A DNA stretch of 47,072 bases. Origin: Chlorobiaceae bacterium. GTDB taxonomy: Bacteria; Bacteroidota; Ignavibacteria; UBA10030; SZUA-254. The notes beneath the pieces are model-generated. The model saw only the letters and a program-made list of their open reading frames with translations, ran no database searches and was not told the origin of the DNA. Below, in pieces: positions 10,094 to 18,786 of the stretch. Location: positions 1 to 47,072 of the forward strand of contig PNNN01000053.1 in NCBI GenBank assembly GCA_013824245.1, given 5' to 3'. Numbering within the stretch: position 1 is the stretch's first letter; the number at the start of each line of letters is the position of its first letter. A program made the position numbers and the translations under genes.

Positions 10094-11011
10094 TCATATA
10101 AATCTTAACCATCCGTATTTATCGTTGCCGTTACGGATTATATCGAAAAACAATTCCTGCATTTTTTTCGTTACAGCACCGGGTTTGCCGTCTCCAACCT
10201 GAAGCCGGCTGACTGAACGCACGGGTGTAATTTCGGCGGCAGTGCCGGTAAAAAATATTTCATCCGCAACCGAAAGAAGTTCGCGCGGCACCTGCGTTTC
10301 CCTCACTTCGAAACCGTTTTCTTGAAGCATCGCAATAACGCTTGCCCTTGTAATTCCGCATAAGATACTCGAAGTTGCCGACGGAGTATAAACAATTCCA
10401 TCTTTTACAATAAAAATATTCTCGCCGCTTCCTTCACTGACAAAACCCTGAACATCAAGCGCAATTCCTTCGGAGTATCCCATCTTAAGCGCCTCGATTT
10501 TAATGAGTTGCGCATTAGCATAATTCGCACCTGTTTTTGCAAGTGTCGGCAGTGTATTGGGTGCCGGACGGTTCCACGATGAGACACAAACATCTATGCC
10601 GTTTAGTAGCGAATCGGCACCTAAGTATGTTTCCCACTCCCAAATTGCGATAGCGACGTCAACAGGATTATTCAATGGATTCACACCGACATCGCCGTAT
10701 CCGCGATAAGCAACAGGGCGAATGTAACATGCTTTCATCTTGTTAGCGTGAATAGTATCAACGCACGCTTTTTCTAAGTCCTGGACGGAATAAGGAATTT
10801 CGGCATAATACATTTTTGTCGAATCGAATAATCGTTCGATATGTTTATCAAGACGGAAGATCGCTGAACCCTTCTTTGTATTGTAGCACCTGATACCTTC
10901 AAACCAACTCGAACCGTAATGGACAACGTGCGATAAAACATGTATTTTGGCATCGTTCCAATTTACAAGTTTACCGTTCATCCAAATTTTTTCAACAGGT
11001 TTTACAGGCAT
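10094..11011 (-). CDS. ilvE: Branched-chain amino acid aminotransferase IlvE
   Basis: The 305-residue protein is a PLP fold-type IV aminotransferase that interconverts leucine, isoleucine and valine with their 2-oxoacids. It opens with KIWMNGKLVNWNDAKIHVLSH, has the WFEGIRCY motif, YIRPVAYRGYGDVGV, the PLP lysine in LAKTGANYANAQL, and the signature EGIALDVQGFVSEGSGENIF. Length and motifs are normal for IlvE group I. It is the last gene of a minus-strand operon, 14 bp after the GNAT-like gene and 11 bp further from the SPT-like gene. This placement suggests, without proving, a role in making branched precursors for sphingoid bases or fatty acids beside its usual role in amino acid synthesis. 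Confidence 0.95.
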   Translation of the reverse strand: MPVKPVEKIWMNGKLVNWNDAKIHVLSHVVHYGSSWFEGIRCYNTKKGSAIFRLDKHIERLFDSTKMYYAEIPYSVQDLEKACVDTIHANKMKACYIRPVAYRGYGDVGVNPLNNPVDVAIAIWEWETYLGADSLLNGIDVCVSSWNRPAPNTLPTLAKTGANYANAQLIKIEALKMGYSEGIALDVQGFVSEGSGENIFIVKDGIVYTPSATSSILCGITRASVIAMLQENGFEVRETQVPRELLSVADEIFFTGTAAEITPVRSVSRLQVGDGKPGAVTKKMQELFFDIIRNGNDKYGWLRFI

Positions 11012-11025
11012 AATTTTACTTTTCG

Positions 11026-12144
11026 CTATAGAGATGTTTCATAAAGCCGGTATATTTTCGATCGTTCAGCATTTAAAAATTCTGCCGCGCGATTCATCAT
11101 CGTATTATCTTCTAGCACCCAGCCGGCTTCTCCATCTGGATAACCATTTTCGGTACAGCGTTTCGCGGTTTCGTAAAACAAAACGCTGGCAGCGCCGGTT
11201 TTTAATCGTTCCGGCACAACTCCAAGTACTAAAACTCTTACCCAATTAATTTTCTTTTTGTGCCAGAAGAGTCGGAATATTCCAGGCAAAAAATAACCAC
11301 CCTTGTTATGTTTCAAGGCGATGTTCAAATCGGGAATCGATAACGAAAATCCTATCGGCTCGCCATTATATTCGGCTAATATAACTAATTCAGGAACAAT
11401 TATTTGTTTAAGATCTTTAGCCAGATAATCGAATTCATCATTAGTCATTGGAACAGCTCCCCAATTGTACTGCCACGCTCTATTATATAAACGTTTAATC
11501 GCATCAACTTCTTTATCGAAGTTTTTCATATCGATCGTTCTAAACTTCAATCCCTCTCGCTGTGCCACCCTGCTTGCAATATTGGTGAGCCGTTCGTTGA
11601 GCGACCTCTCCTTAGAAACATGATACGCGTAAAGATCTTTAATCTTTGGAATTCCGGCATTTTCAATCAGTGAATTGTAATATGGCGGATTGTACGGCAT
11701 CAATACAACAGGTTGCTTATCAAAACCATCAATAAGCATACCGTATTCATCGTTGACTGAAGGATTAGCTGGTCCACGCATACCTGTCATGCCCCGCATT
11801 TTCAACCAATCTTTAACTGTTGTGAATAGTGCGTTCGCTACAGTTTGATCGTTAACGCATTCAAAAAAACCAAAGAACCCAATTTTATCTTTATGTTCTT
11901 TATTATGATTATGATTGATTATGGAAGCGATTCTTCCAACGATCTCATTGTTTTTGTAGGCGAGGAAAAATTCAACATCGGCATGTTTGTAGAATGGATT
12001 ATTTTTGCGGTCGATAAGTTTCCTGCGATCCATAAGAAGCGGTGGAACCCAGTTCGGATCGTTTTTATAAATCTTCCAAGGGTACTTGATGAATTTTTTC
12101 AATTCTTTGGAAGTAGTTACCGGTTTAACTTCAACCGAAGCCAT
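11026..12144 (-). CDS. GNAT-fold N-acyltransferase, candidate bacterial ceramide synthase
   Basis: This 372-residue protein has a GNAT-like N-acyltransferase look. An N-terminal segment (about 15-110) contains WKIYKNDPNWVPPLLMDRR and the core FLAYKNNEIVGRIASIIN. The middle has GMRGPANPSVNDEYGMLIDGF and PYYNSLIENAGI. A second acyltransferase-like core (about 255-350) includes ILAEYNGEPIGFSLSIPD and VVPERLKTGAASVLFY. It has no signal peptide. It lies between the SPT-like gene and ilvE with 11- and 14-bp gaps. Known bacterial ceramide synthases (bCerS of Caulobacter) are GNAT-like proteins of similar size encoded near spt and a NAD-dependent ceramide reductase, and that arrangement is matched here. 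The specific role is therefore inferred from context; the plain call is GNAT-like acyltransferase of unknown substrate. Confidence 0.75.
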   Translation of the reverse strand: MASVEVKPVTTSKELKKFIKYPWKIYKNDPNWVPPLLMDRRKLIDRKNNPFYKHADVEFFLAYKNNEIVGRIASIINHNHNKEHKDKIGFFGFFECVNDQTVANALFTTVKDWLKMRGMTGMRGPANPSVNDEYGMLIDGFDKQPVVLMPYNPPYYNSLIENAGIPKIKDLYAYHVSKERSLNERLTNIASRVAQREGLKFRTIDMKNFDKEVDAIKRLYNRAWQYNWGAVPMTNDEFDYLAKDLKQIIVPELVILAEYNGEPIGFSLSIPDLNIALKHNKGGYFLPGIFRLFWHKKKINWVRVLVLGVVPERLKTGAASVLFYETAKRCTENGYPDGEAGWVLEDNTMMNRAAEFLNAERSKIYRLYETSL

Positions 12145-12155
12145 AAAGTTTTTGT

Positions 12156-13391
12156 TTATATGATACCAAGTTTTTTACCGGCGATTTTGAATACCTCTAA
12201 AATCCGGTTGAGATGATAATCTTCGTGAGTAGCCATATAACTTGTGCGCATCATTTGTAAGCCGGGAGGCACGCCGGGACTGATGAATGCATTTACGAAC
12301 ACTCCGTTATCGAACAACTCGCGCCAGAAACGAAATGCAAGCATATCATCGCCAACTATAACCGGTACAACAGCCGATTGGCCCTCGATGATTTTAAATC
12401 CTAATTCTTTGAAACCTCTACGCATCTTATCCGCGTTCTTTATGAGATTAGTGATACGTTCAGGTTCGTTTTCAACAATTTCAAGAGCGGCAAGAGCAGA
12501 TGCCACAGAGGCGGGCGTTGGGCTAGCGCTAAAGATAAGTGCGGGTGAGTGATGCTTTAAAAAGTTTATAATTCTTTCGTTGCCGACAACAAAGCCGCCA
12601 AGCGATGCAAAAGTTTTGCTGAATGTTCCGAATGTTAAATCAACTTCATTTTCCAAACCAAAATGACTCGCTGTGCCGCGTCCCCCCTTCCCTATCACAC
12701 CAATCGAATGCGCATCATCTACCAAAACCCGAGCATTAAATTTCTTTGCAACTGCAACCAACGCAGGAAGATCGGCAATATCTCCGGTTGTGCTGAACAC
12801 ACCATCGGTGACAATCAGTTTCCCCGCTTCTTTCGGTAATCGTGAAATAACACGCTCTAAATCCTGCATGTCATTATGTTTGTACCTGACGAACTCGGCG
12901 AACAATCCTTTTGCCATCATATATCCCGCTACGATGCTCGCATGATTATCCTTGTCCGTTACAATATACTCGCCCCGCTGAACAAGCGTCGGGATAATTC
13001 CTTGCCCTGTTTGATATCCGGTGCTGAACAGTAAACATGCCTCTTTGTTCATAAACTTTGCAAGTCGTGCTTCCAGTTGGTAATGAAGGTCGAGAGTGCC
13101 GGTAAGATAACGAGAACCGGAACATCCTGTACCATAATGCTGAACAGCTTTGATAGCTGCTTCTTTTACTTTGGGATGCGCAGTCAAGCCCAAATAATTA
13201 TTGGAGCCAGCCATAATTATTTTTCGTCCTTCAATTTGGACTACAGGACCCTCGTTTTCTTCGATCGCTCTGAAGTAAGGATAAAAGCCGGCGGCTTTCA
13301 CTTCATCTGCACGTGTAAAATCCCAGCATTTTTGAAAAAGGTCGACTGCTATTTTCGTTTCGGTTGTTTGAGTTTCGATGGATTGATTCAT
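12156..13391 (-). CDS. spt: Serine palmitoyltransferase-like alpha-oxoamine synthase
   Basis: The 411-residue protein is an alpha-oxoamine synthase (PLP fold-type I; SPT, BioF, KBL, HemA group). Key residues are in place: H150 stacking on PLP (KDNHASI), D225 and H228 (VDDAHSIGV), and the PLP lysine K259 in [14 protein letters not shown]. The glycine-rich segment [13 protein letters not shown] is near 87-99. The C-terminal [20 protein letters not shown] resembles serine palmitoyltransferases rather than BioF or KBL, and no biotin genes are nearby. SPT condenses serine with an acyl thioester to 3-ketosphinganine. It is the first gene of the spt-GNAT-ilvE operon, behind the promoter at 13456-13484. 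I am confident of the family and fairly confident of SPT. Confidence 0.82.
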   Translation of the reverse strand: MNQSIETQTTETKIAVDLFQKCWDFTRADEVKAAGFYPYFRAIEENEGPVVQIEGRKIIMAGSNNYLGLTAHPKVKEAAIKAVQHYGTGCSGSRYLTGTLDLHYQLEARLAKFMNKEACLLFSTGYQTGQGIIPTLVQRGEYIVTDKDNHASIVAGYMMAKGLFAEFVRYKHNDMQDLERVISRLPKEAGKLIVTDGVFSTTGDIADLPALVAVAKKFNARVLVDDAHSIGVIGKGGRGTASHFGLENEVDLTFGTFSKTFASLGGFVVGNERIINFLKHHSPALIFSASPTPASVASALAALEIVENEPERITNLIKNADKMRRGFKELGFKIIEGQSAVVPVIVGDDMLAFRFWRELFDNGVFVNAFISPGVPPGLQMMRTSYMATHEDYHLNRILEVFKIAGKKLGII

Positions 13392-13455
13392 AAAATATTA
13401 AAGAATTGAGATAAAATCGGTATGAGTAATGAAATTGCTATCCTAAATTTTTTTT

Positions 13456-13484
13456 AATATACTCTATTGCGAAATAAAAAGCAA
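13456..13484 (-). promoter_or_regulatory. Predicted promoter of the spt operon
   Basis: On the minus strand TTGCTT (13479-13484) and TATATT (13456-13461) are separated by exactly 17 bp, about 65 nt before the spt ATG. The same two hexamers with the same spacing precede the tRNA-fMet gene. Confidence 0.5.
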
Positions 13485-13516
13485 TTTATCGAAATCTCAG
13501 CATATTTAAGAATATT

Positions 13517-14500
13517 ATGAAAATACTGATAACAGGAGCAACCGGCTTCATTGGAAGTCATTTAACCGAACAACTTCACATGTCGGGTTATGAATTGCGT
13601 TGCCTTGTCCGAAAAAATTCAGATCTCCAGTGGATTAAAGATTTACCGATTGAATATGTTGAAGGAGATTATTTTGATCCGTACTCCTTACAGAGAGCAG
13701 TAGGGAATGTAGATGTAATATATCACTCGGCAGGAGTTACAAAATCGAAAACCAAAGAAGGATATTTTCAAGGCAACCATCTTGCGACCAAACATCTTCT
13801 TGATGCAGTGCGTGCTTCGAATAAAAACCTAAAACGATTTGTTCACGTCAGCAGTCAAGCAGCCGTTGGTCCAAGTTTGTTGGACAACCCGATTGATGAG
13901 AGTACACCATTTCATCCGATTACAACTTATGGATTAAGCAAAATGGAAGCCGAAAAAGAATGTCATAAATTCATGAATGATATTCCAATAACTATCGTGC
14001 GGCCACCGGCAGTGTACGGTCCGAGAGATAAGGATGTTTTTGAATTTTTCAATACCATGAACAAGGGCTTACAACCGTTGATTGGCTTCGGTAAGACTTA
14101 TGTGAGTCTTGTTCACGTTAAGGATTTAGTCAAAGGAATAATACTTGCAGGAGAATCTCCACGAGCTGTAAATCAAACTTATTTTATTGCAAGTGAACAA
14201 TACTACAACTGGCATGAGATAGGTGAATTAACTCAAAAACTGATGAACAAAAAGGTATTGCGGGTGCACATTCCAAAGTCTGCTGTATTTGTAATAGCCG
14301 CGATTGCTGAGTTCGGATCACTTTTTAGCTCTAAACCAGCGCTTCTAAATATCGAAAAAGCCAAAGATATAACTCAAGATCATTGGACATGCAGTATCAA
14401 GAAAGCTAAGGAAGAAATCGGTTATTACGAATCGTTCAAGTTGGAGGATGGAATTTTAGACACGCTTGAGTGGTACAAAAAGAATGGATGGCTAAAGTAG
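13517..14500 (+). CDS. NAD-dependent epimerase/dehydratase (extended SDR), candidate ceramide reductase
   Basis: The 327-residue protein is an extended short-chain dehydrogenase. The NAD(P) motif GATGFIGSH is at residues 7-15, the acidic segment VEGDYFDP follows the second strand, and the catalytic YxxxK (YGLSK) is near residue 138 with an upstream VSSQAAVGPS serine. PAVYGPRDKDV is typical of NAD-dependent epimerase/3-beta-HSD relatives. It is divergently transcribed from the SPT-like gene with 125 bp between them. In Caulobacter a similar extended SDR (CerR) next to spt reduces the 3-keto group during ceramide synthesis; the same job here is inference from position. It could equally act on a nucleotide sugar or sterol-like substrate. 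Confidence 0.8.
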   Translation: MKILITGATGFIGSHLTEQLHMSGYELRCLVRKNSDLQWIKDLPIEYVEGDYFDPYSLQRAVGNVDVIYHSAGVTKSKTKEGYFQGNHLATKHLLDAVRASNKNLKRFVHVSSQAAVGPSLLDNPIDESTPFHPITTYGLSKMEAEKECHKFMNDIPITIVRPPAVYGPRDKDVFEFFNTMNKGLQPLIGFGKTYVSLVHVKDLVKGIILAGESPRAVNQTYFIASEQYYNWHEIGELTQKLMNKKVLRVHIPKSAVFVIAAIAEFGSLFSSKPALLNIEKAKDITQDHWTCSIKKAKEEIGYYESFKLEDGILDTLEWYKKNGWLK

Positions 14501-14510
14501 CTTCATTTTT

Positions 14511-14539
14511 TTGCTTTGGCTACCTTTTTTTCGTATATT
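14511..14539 (+). promoter_or_regulatory. Promoter of the tRNA-fMet gene
   Basis: TTGCTT at 14511-14516 and TATATT at 14534-14539 are spaced by 17 bp. The downstream hexamer ends 14 nt before the tRNA 5' end, which fits a short leader to be removed by RNase P. Confidence 0.6.
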
Positions 14540-14553
14540 GAAATGCAAATGAT

Positions 14554-14626
14554 CGCGGGGTGGAGCAATTGGTAGCTCGTTGGGCTCATAACCCAAAGGC
14601 TGTAGGTTCAAGTCCTACCCCCGCTA
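14554..14626 (+). tRNA. Initiator tRNA-fMet (anticodon CAT)
   Basis: A full 73-nt cloverleaf can be drawn. The acceptor stem is CGCGGGG/CCCCGC with a C1-T72 mismatch, the D stem is GAGC/GCTC (A11-T24), the anticodon CAT lies at 14587-14589, and the T arm is GTAGG-TTCAAGT-CCTAC. The unpaired first position and the three consecutive G-C pairs at the base of the anticodon stem (GGG/CCC) are the hallmarks of the initiator tRNA. CCA is not encoded and must be added by the CCA enzyme. It has its own promoter and terminator. Confidence 0.97.
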
Positions 14627-14631
14627 CTCTG

Positions 14632-14665
14632 TGCACTCACATTTTCTGTGGGTGCATTTTTATTT
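14632..14665 (+). terminator. Terminator of the tRNA-fMet gene
   Basis: TGCACTCACA (14632-14641) pairs with TGTGGGTGCA (14647-14656) with one G-T wobble around a 5-nt loop, followed by TTTTTATTT. From here to 14812 I see no gene with a start codon. A coding-like, glutamate-rich reading on the minus strand at about 14640-14810 lacks a start and is broken by stops, so it is at most a gene remnant. Confidence 0.85.
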
Positions 14666-14812
14666 ATAAGCAATTCTTCAATGGTTGGATTTACAGCAGG
14701 TAGTGACCGTACATAGAATTTCACCGTTTCCCTCTCCCCACCTCGCCTCCACCAACTCCTCGTTCGTTTTCTCGGCGTGCGTGAGATTCGTTTCCAACTC
14801 GCATGTTTCTAC

Positions 14813-15976
14813 TCATACATACTGTCCTGCCACAAATCCTGAAGCCCACGCCCATTGAAAATTATATCCACCCAAATGTCCCGTAACATCCATAACCTCG
14901 CCGATTACAAACAAGCCGGGGACGTTTCTTGCTTCCATCGTTTTGGATGAAAGCTCGTTTGTATCAACACCTCCGCAGGTAACTTCCGCCTTTGAGTATC
15001 CTTCAGTACCTATTGGTTCCAGCTTCCAGTCATGAAGTTGAGCGGCAATCGATGTAATCTCTTTGGTTGAGCAGTGATAGAGCGGCTTCAACCATCCGTA
15101 TCGTTCACACAATTGTTTTGCCAATCGTCTCGGTAGAATTTCTGAAAGCACCGTTGAAAGCTCCATGCCGGACTGATGTTTATCTGTGAGAAACTTCAGA
15201 AGATCAACGTCAGGTGACAGATTGATCGAAATCGTATCTCCACGGTTCCAGTAGGATGATATCTGGAGTATCGCGGGCCCGCTGAGACCGCGATGAGTGA
15301 ACAGGATATTCTCCCTGAATGCCTGACCATTGCAACTGACTATGGCTTCAAGTGAAACGCCACTAAGCCCGCTGAAAAACGACACATCTTCTTTACTAAA
15401 CGTTAGCGGGACAAGCCCCGGCGTCATTTGCGTGATCTTCAAGCCAAACTGCCGTGCGAGCCGGTAACCGAAATCCGTCGCCCCAAGCTTCGGGATGGAC
15501 AGTCCGCCCGTAGCGATGACCATCGAATCGGATTCAAACTCCCCTTTGTTTGTTGTGATGACGAACCGGTCTTCCTTGCGCACATCCGATATCTGACAAT
15601 CCAGTACAACTCTTACGCCGGCATCGTCACATTCCTTCTGCAACATGGCGATGATCTGACCCGAAGACTGATCGCAGAATAACTGACCGAGTGTTTTTTC
15701 GTGATAACTGATCCCGTGCATTTTGATCATTGAGATGAAATCATCGGGGGTAAACCGTGCCAGCGCCGACTTGCAGAAATGGGGATTCTCAGAGATGTAA
15801 TGTTCGTGTTCGGTCACCATATTCGTGAAGTTACACCTGCCGCCGCCTGAGACGCGTATCTTCTCACCAATTTTTTGATTCCGTTCGAGAACACAAATCG
15901 ACCTGCCCCGCTTCCCCGCTTCGATGGCACACATGAGTCCTGCTGCACCGGCGCCGATTATGATGACGTCATACAT
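14813..15976 (-). CDS. FAD-dependent oxidoreductase, BaiN/HI0933 family
   Basis: The 387-residue flavoprotein opens with the FAD dinucleotide motif IIGAGAAGLMCA (residues 5-16), followed by the family signature GEKIRVSGGGRCNFTNM. TGGLSIPKLGATDFGYRLA in the middle and TAEV-type and GEVMDVTGHLGGYNFQWAWASG motifs at the C terminus are also diagnostic of the HI0933/YhiN/BaiN group. Length is normal. Members bind FAD and are called aminoacetone oxidase-like or NAD(P)/FAD oxidoreductases; the physiological substrate is uncertain. It stands alone on the minus strand between the tRNA and the defence operon. Confidence 0.92.
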   Translation of the reverse strand: MYDVIIIGAGAAGLMCAIEAGKRGRSICVLERNQKIGEKIRVSGGGRCNFTNMVTEHEHYISENPHFCKSALARFTPDDFISMIKMHGISYHEKTLGQLFCDQSSGQIIAMLQKECDDAGVRVVLDCQISDVRKEDRFVITTNKGEFESDSMVIATGGLSIPKLGATDFGYRLARQFGLKITQMTPGLVPLTFSKEDVSFFSGLSGVSLEAIVSCNGQAFRENILFTHRGLSGPAILQISSYWNRGDTISINLSPDVDLLKFLTDKHQSGMELSTVLSEILPRRLAKQLCERYGWLKPLYHCSTKEITSIAAQLHDWKLEPIGTEGYSKAEVTCGGVDTNELSSKTMEARNVPGLFVIGEVMDVTGHLGGYNFQWAWASGFVAGQYV

Positions 15977-16054
15977 GGGGGCTTATCATGATAAGATGTC
16001 TTCTTTGCTTATCTGGAGTGGGTACATAATGTTCCCGAAACTGCATCAAACTAT

Positions 16055-16261
16055 TTAACAACATAATTCATCATCGGGAATACTGTGAAGTGGAACAGTC
16101 ATTCGCATAAATACTTGACCTGATGCTGAATCGACTAACCGAATCGGTTCCTTTGTTTCAAAATCTATGAATTTACCATCTTTGTAAATTGCATCGATGT
16201 GTGCTGTTGCTACATCACCAAAATAATTGATTTGAGGAATATCTTGTTTACTTTTTTCCAT
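16055..16261 (-). CDS. Small uncharacterised protein
   Basis: This 68-residue soluble protein is not one I recognise. It is acidic in the middle (DAIYKDGKFIDFETKEP), with a C-terminal IPDDELCC. It follows the broken glycosylase-like gene by 14 bp and is probably the last gene of the defence operon. Its amino acid content looks like a real small beta-rich protein. No function can be inferred beyond the association. Confidence 0.5.
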   Translation of the reverse strand: MEKSKQDIPQINYFGDVATAHIDAIYKDGKFIDFETKEPIRLVDSASGQVFMRMTVPLHSIPDDELCC

Positions 16262-16275
16262 AAAAATAACCTAAG

Positions 16276-16905
16276 TTATGAAGGGAATAATTGCCTAACC
16301 ATATTTTTATACTCATCCCATTTACCGGTATAAAGTACATAAGCGCGATGCCTGTAAAACGGAATGAGGGGCCTATTAAGTTGATTATCCTTCGCTGGTA
16401 TAGGTATTATTGCTTTATATTTGGGGTCATAAAATTCAATTGCTTTTCTTCTCGGAACGGTCTCATTAAGCAATACTTAATACAGGGATTCCGCTGTAAG
16501 CAATACCGGAACTGTCTTCGCAAATTTTTCATCAAGTTCTTTTTTCAAAACCGGTATCCACAATTTCGCTGCTTCTTCCCATATTGAGTTCTTTGATGTC
16601 TCATCCTTAAAGTAGTTCCGACAAAGGTTCTGGCAGTAAACCATTTCCAAGGATAATCCCACAGCATCCAGTTGATTCTTGATACTCTCTACAATGCTAT
16701 TAAAAATATTGTGGCTCGATTTGATAGCAAAAACAAACGGCAAATCTTGACAATGTCTATTTGAAGGATCGCAACCAAGTAAAATTGCTCTCGTGTTGAT
16801 TGGATTTTCTGGATATGGTTTAGGATAAGAATAGTCTAATACCTTTTTCTTATCAGACTTGTTTAAGTAAGCTATTATATCGTAAATAGATAGAGTAATG
16901 TCCAT
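16276..16905 (-). pseudogene. Uracil-DNA-glycosylase-like gene interrupted by an in-frame TAA
   Basis: Two open stretches in the same frame, 16477-16905 (142 codons) and 16276-16476, are separated only by a TAA at 16477-16479. Joined, they give about 209 residues with a pattern reminiscent of the uracil-DNA-glycosylase superfamily: ILLGCDPSNRH near residue 42, DLPFVFAI, then PVLLTAESLY, and IPIPA...PFYRHRAYVLY in the C-terminal half. The second half has no ATG (its first possible start is TTG), so it is unlikely to be an independent gene. The gene follows the RecF-like ATPase by 24 bp in the defence operon. The family call is tentative. The in-frame continuity is direct. It may be a true nonsense mutation, programmed readthrough or an assembly error. 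Confidence 0.65.
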
Positions 16906-16929
16906 ATATATTTATCCTCATTTCTATTT

Positions 16930-18783
16930 TTACATTAACAAATCTCTTAATGTACCCAACCGACCAACTGTTACCGAATTTAATAGATCAATAGGTGGGG
17001 AGCCACCAATTTCCCTATGAATACCTTGGAATATTTCATCAAGGTCTCTAACTTGGGAAATTATTTCATCTATTTTTAATTGAGGCAAAGGATTAATATT
17101 TCCGTTATTACCCTTTCCAAATTCTATATTGTGATTTGACCATTTCTTAATTCGATACTTTACGACTGACCCGTGTTTTTGGTTATTATACTCAGTTATA
17201 AAATAATTCCCGACAAGCTCAATTTCCATTATATAATCATGCTCTGGATAGTTAATTGTCAATATACGACCTGATTTCAGGACCAATCTTCTCTCGATTT
17301 TAGGAAGGTTTTGAAGCTTCTCAGCCAATTCAAACGTTGTACGAATTTCATTTCTATAAAGTGGGCTCTTGAAATCGTTGTGTGAACTTGGATTTAGAAC
17401 TAACTTTTTGAATATTCGAATCAAATCAATTAAATCTGGTGGTTTAGGAATATTAGATTCTTCATATAACTTTACCAATTGATTCATTAAGCCATCTAAT
17501 TCAGTCAATACTTGTCCATCAGTTGTAACCTTGTATACATCTGGCAGTAAATTCTTAACTATGCTTTCACATGCTTTGCGTAAACAATATCCGGCTTCAG
17601 GATAACGTTTCGCCTTAAAATATTCATTTGCTTTAGTAATATTATCTACAGGTAGGATAATTACAGGGTAATCTGGTGTTGTTGGGTCAATATTATCTTC
17701 GATATACATTTCTAAATATTTAAATTGACATTTTTCTACTTCAAACCAATTTCGTGCCACCTCAAACCATTCGCGATCATAAGTAGAGATAAATATTTGA
17801 AATCCATTTGCCATAAATTCTTGTTTTAATATTTTTAGCAATGGAACTCTGTTGCTGGTGTCAAGTCCTATAAAAATATCATCTAAAAAAAGAACCCTTA
17901 ACTCGGACGCAGCTATTGGATATGTTTTTAATGCTGCTAAATAGATGCTTATTGCCAATGCCGATAAGCGTGCTTCATTAATAAATGTTTGGTAAGATGG
18001 TATTGCTTTACCGGCATATTTCACATCCAAATATAATTCTTTAATAATTTTTCTTGTATTCCAATCAAATTTTATCTCTGATAATCTGACATCGATTTCC
18101 AACTTCGGATCGAAGTATTGCTGAATGATTCGTCTTAATTCCGAAAACACTTTCGTCAAAAGTTCTTTTAAAGAACTTTCGAAGTCTGGCATATTGTTTC
18201 GAGCGATTTTGAATGATCTTTTACGAGCATCATTTTCATTCATTGGGATTTCTATTTTTTTCCATTCGCTAAGTAATTCTGAAGTAGATACACCGCTATA
18301 CCCTTTGATATTTACCAGATGATCTGCAAGAATATCTTCGACGATTAAAGAAAAAAGATTTGGACTCTGATTGGGGAGAGTTTGAATGAAATGCGTTTGC
18401 AACATCCTTTTATAATCCAAAAATCCTTTTACTTTGTTGGCTAATTTGATTGATTGAATTCTGTGTGTACTTTGTGTGTCGGGTTTGCCAAAAACAAAAG
18501 GATTTTCAGCTGTCACATTTTTGTTTGCATCTAATTCTGCAATTTTCAACGCAATTGTTCCAGTATCATTCCCTTCAATTTGAGAAAAGTAATTTACATC
18601 AAATTGTTTTGAAGTATCGGCAGATGAATTGAAAAAATCTTTTATGGCGCTGTAGATAGAAGATTTACCACTACCGTTTTCCCCATAAATAAGGAAATGG
18701 TTCCCCGCAGGAATCTCAATAGTAGAATATGAGCTTTTAAAAGCTCTGTAATTGTTTAAAGTTATCCCCGTGATCCAATGCAT
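16930..18783 (-). CDS. RecF/SMC-like AAA ATPase of a defence operon
   Basis: The 617-residue protein starts with a RecF/SMC-type P-loop domain: LNNYRAFKSSYSTIEI, Walker A YGENGSGKSS at about 34-43. A signature-like helix FINEARLSALAISIYLAAL is near residue 265. Walker B LRVLFLDDIFIGLD follows near 290, and STYDREW after it. There is only a short region between the halves, so no long coiled coil is present. The C-terminal half is helical (YFKAKRYPEAGYCLRKACESI, later NPSSHND), reminiscent of effector-type helical domains such as HEPN, but I cannot assign it firmly. The gene starts 3 bp after the methylase stop, so it is translationally linked. Likely roles are sensing or signalling in the defence system, by analogy with other ATPases in such operons. 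Confidence 0.8.
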   Translation of the reverse strand: MHWITGITLNNYRAFKSSYSTIEIPAGNHFLIYGENGSGKSSIYSAIKDFFNSSADTSKQFDVNYFSQIEGNDTGTIALKIAELDANKNVTAENPFVFGKPDTQSTHRIQSIKLANKVKGFLDYKRMLQTHFIQTLPNQSPNLFSLIVEDILADHLVNIKGYSGVSTSELLSEWKKIEIPMNENDARKRSFKIARNNMPDFESSLKELLTKVFSELRRIIQQYFDPKLEIDVRLSEIKFDWNTRKIIKELYLDVKYAGKAIPSYQTFINEARLSALAISIYLAALKTYPIAASELRVLFLDDIFIGLDTSNRVPLLKILKQEFMANGFQIFISTYDREWFEVARNWFEVEKCQFKYLEMYIEDNIDPTTPDYPVIILPVDNITKANEYFKAKRYPEAGYCLRKACESIVKNLLPDVYKVTTDGQVLTELDGLMNQLVKLYEESNIPKPPDLIDLIRIFKKLVLNPSSHNDFKSPLYRNEIRTTFELAEKLQNLPKIERRLVLKSGRILTINYPEHDYIMEIELVGNYFITEYNNQKHGSVVKYRIKKWSNHNIEFGKGNNGNINPLPQLKIDEIISQVRDLDEIFQGIHREIGGSPPIDLLNSVTVGRLGTLRDLLM

Positions 18784-18786
18784 GCT

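Noticed and set aside
10094-13391. Biotin (BioF) or threonine (KBL) operon
   Set aside because: The C-terminal motif and neighbours fit serine palmitoyltransferase better; no other biotin or threonine-degradation genes are nearby.
16276-16476. Separate small gene starting at TTG
   Set aside because: It is in frame with the upstream 142-codon frame and continues its fold; better explained as the second half of one broken gene.
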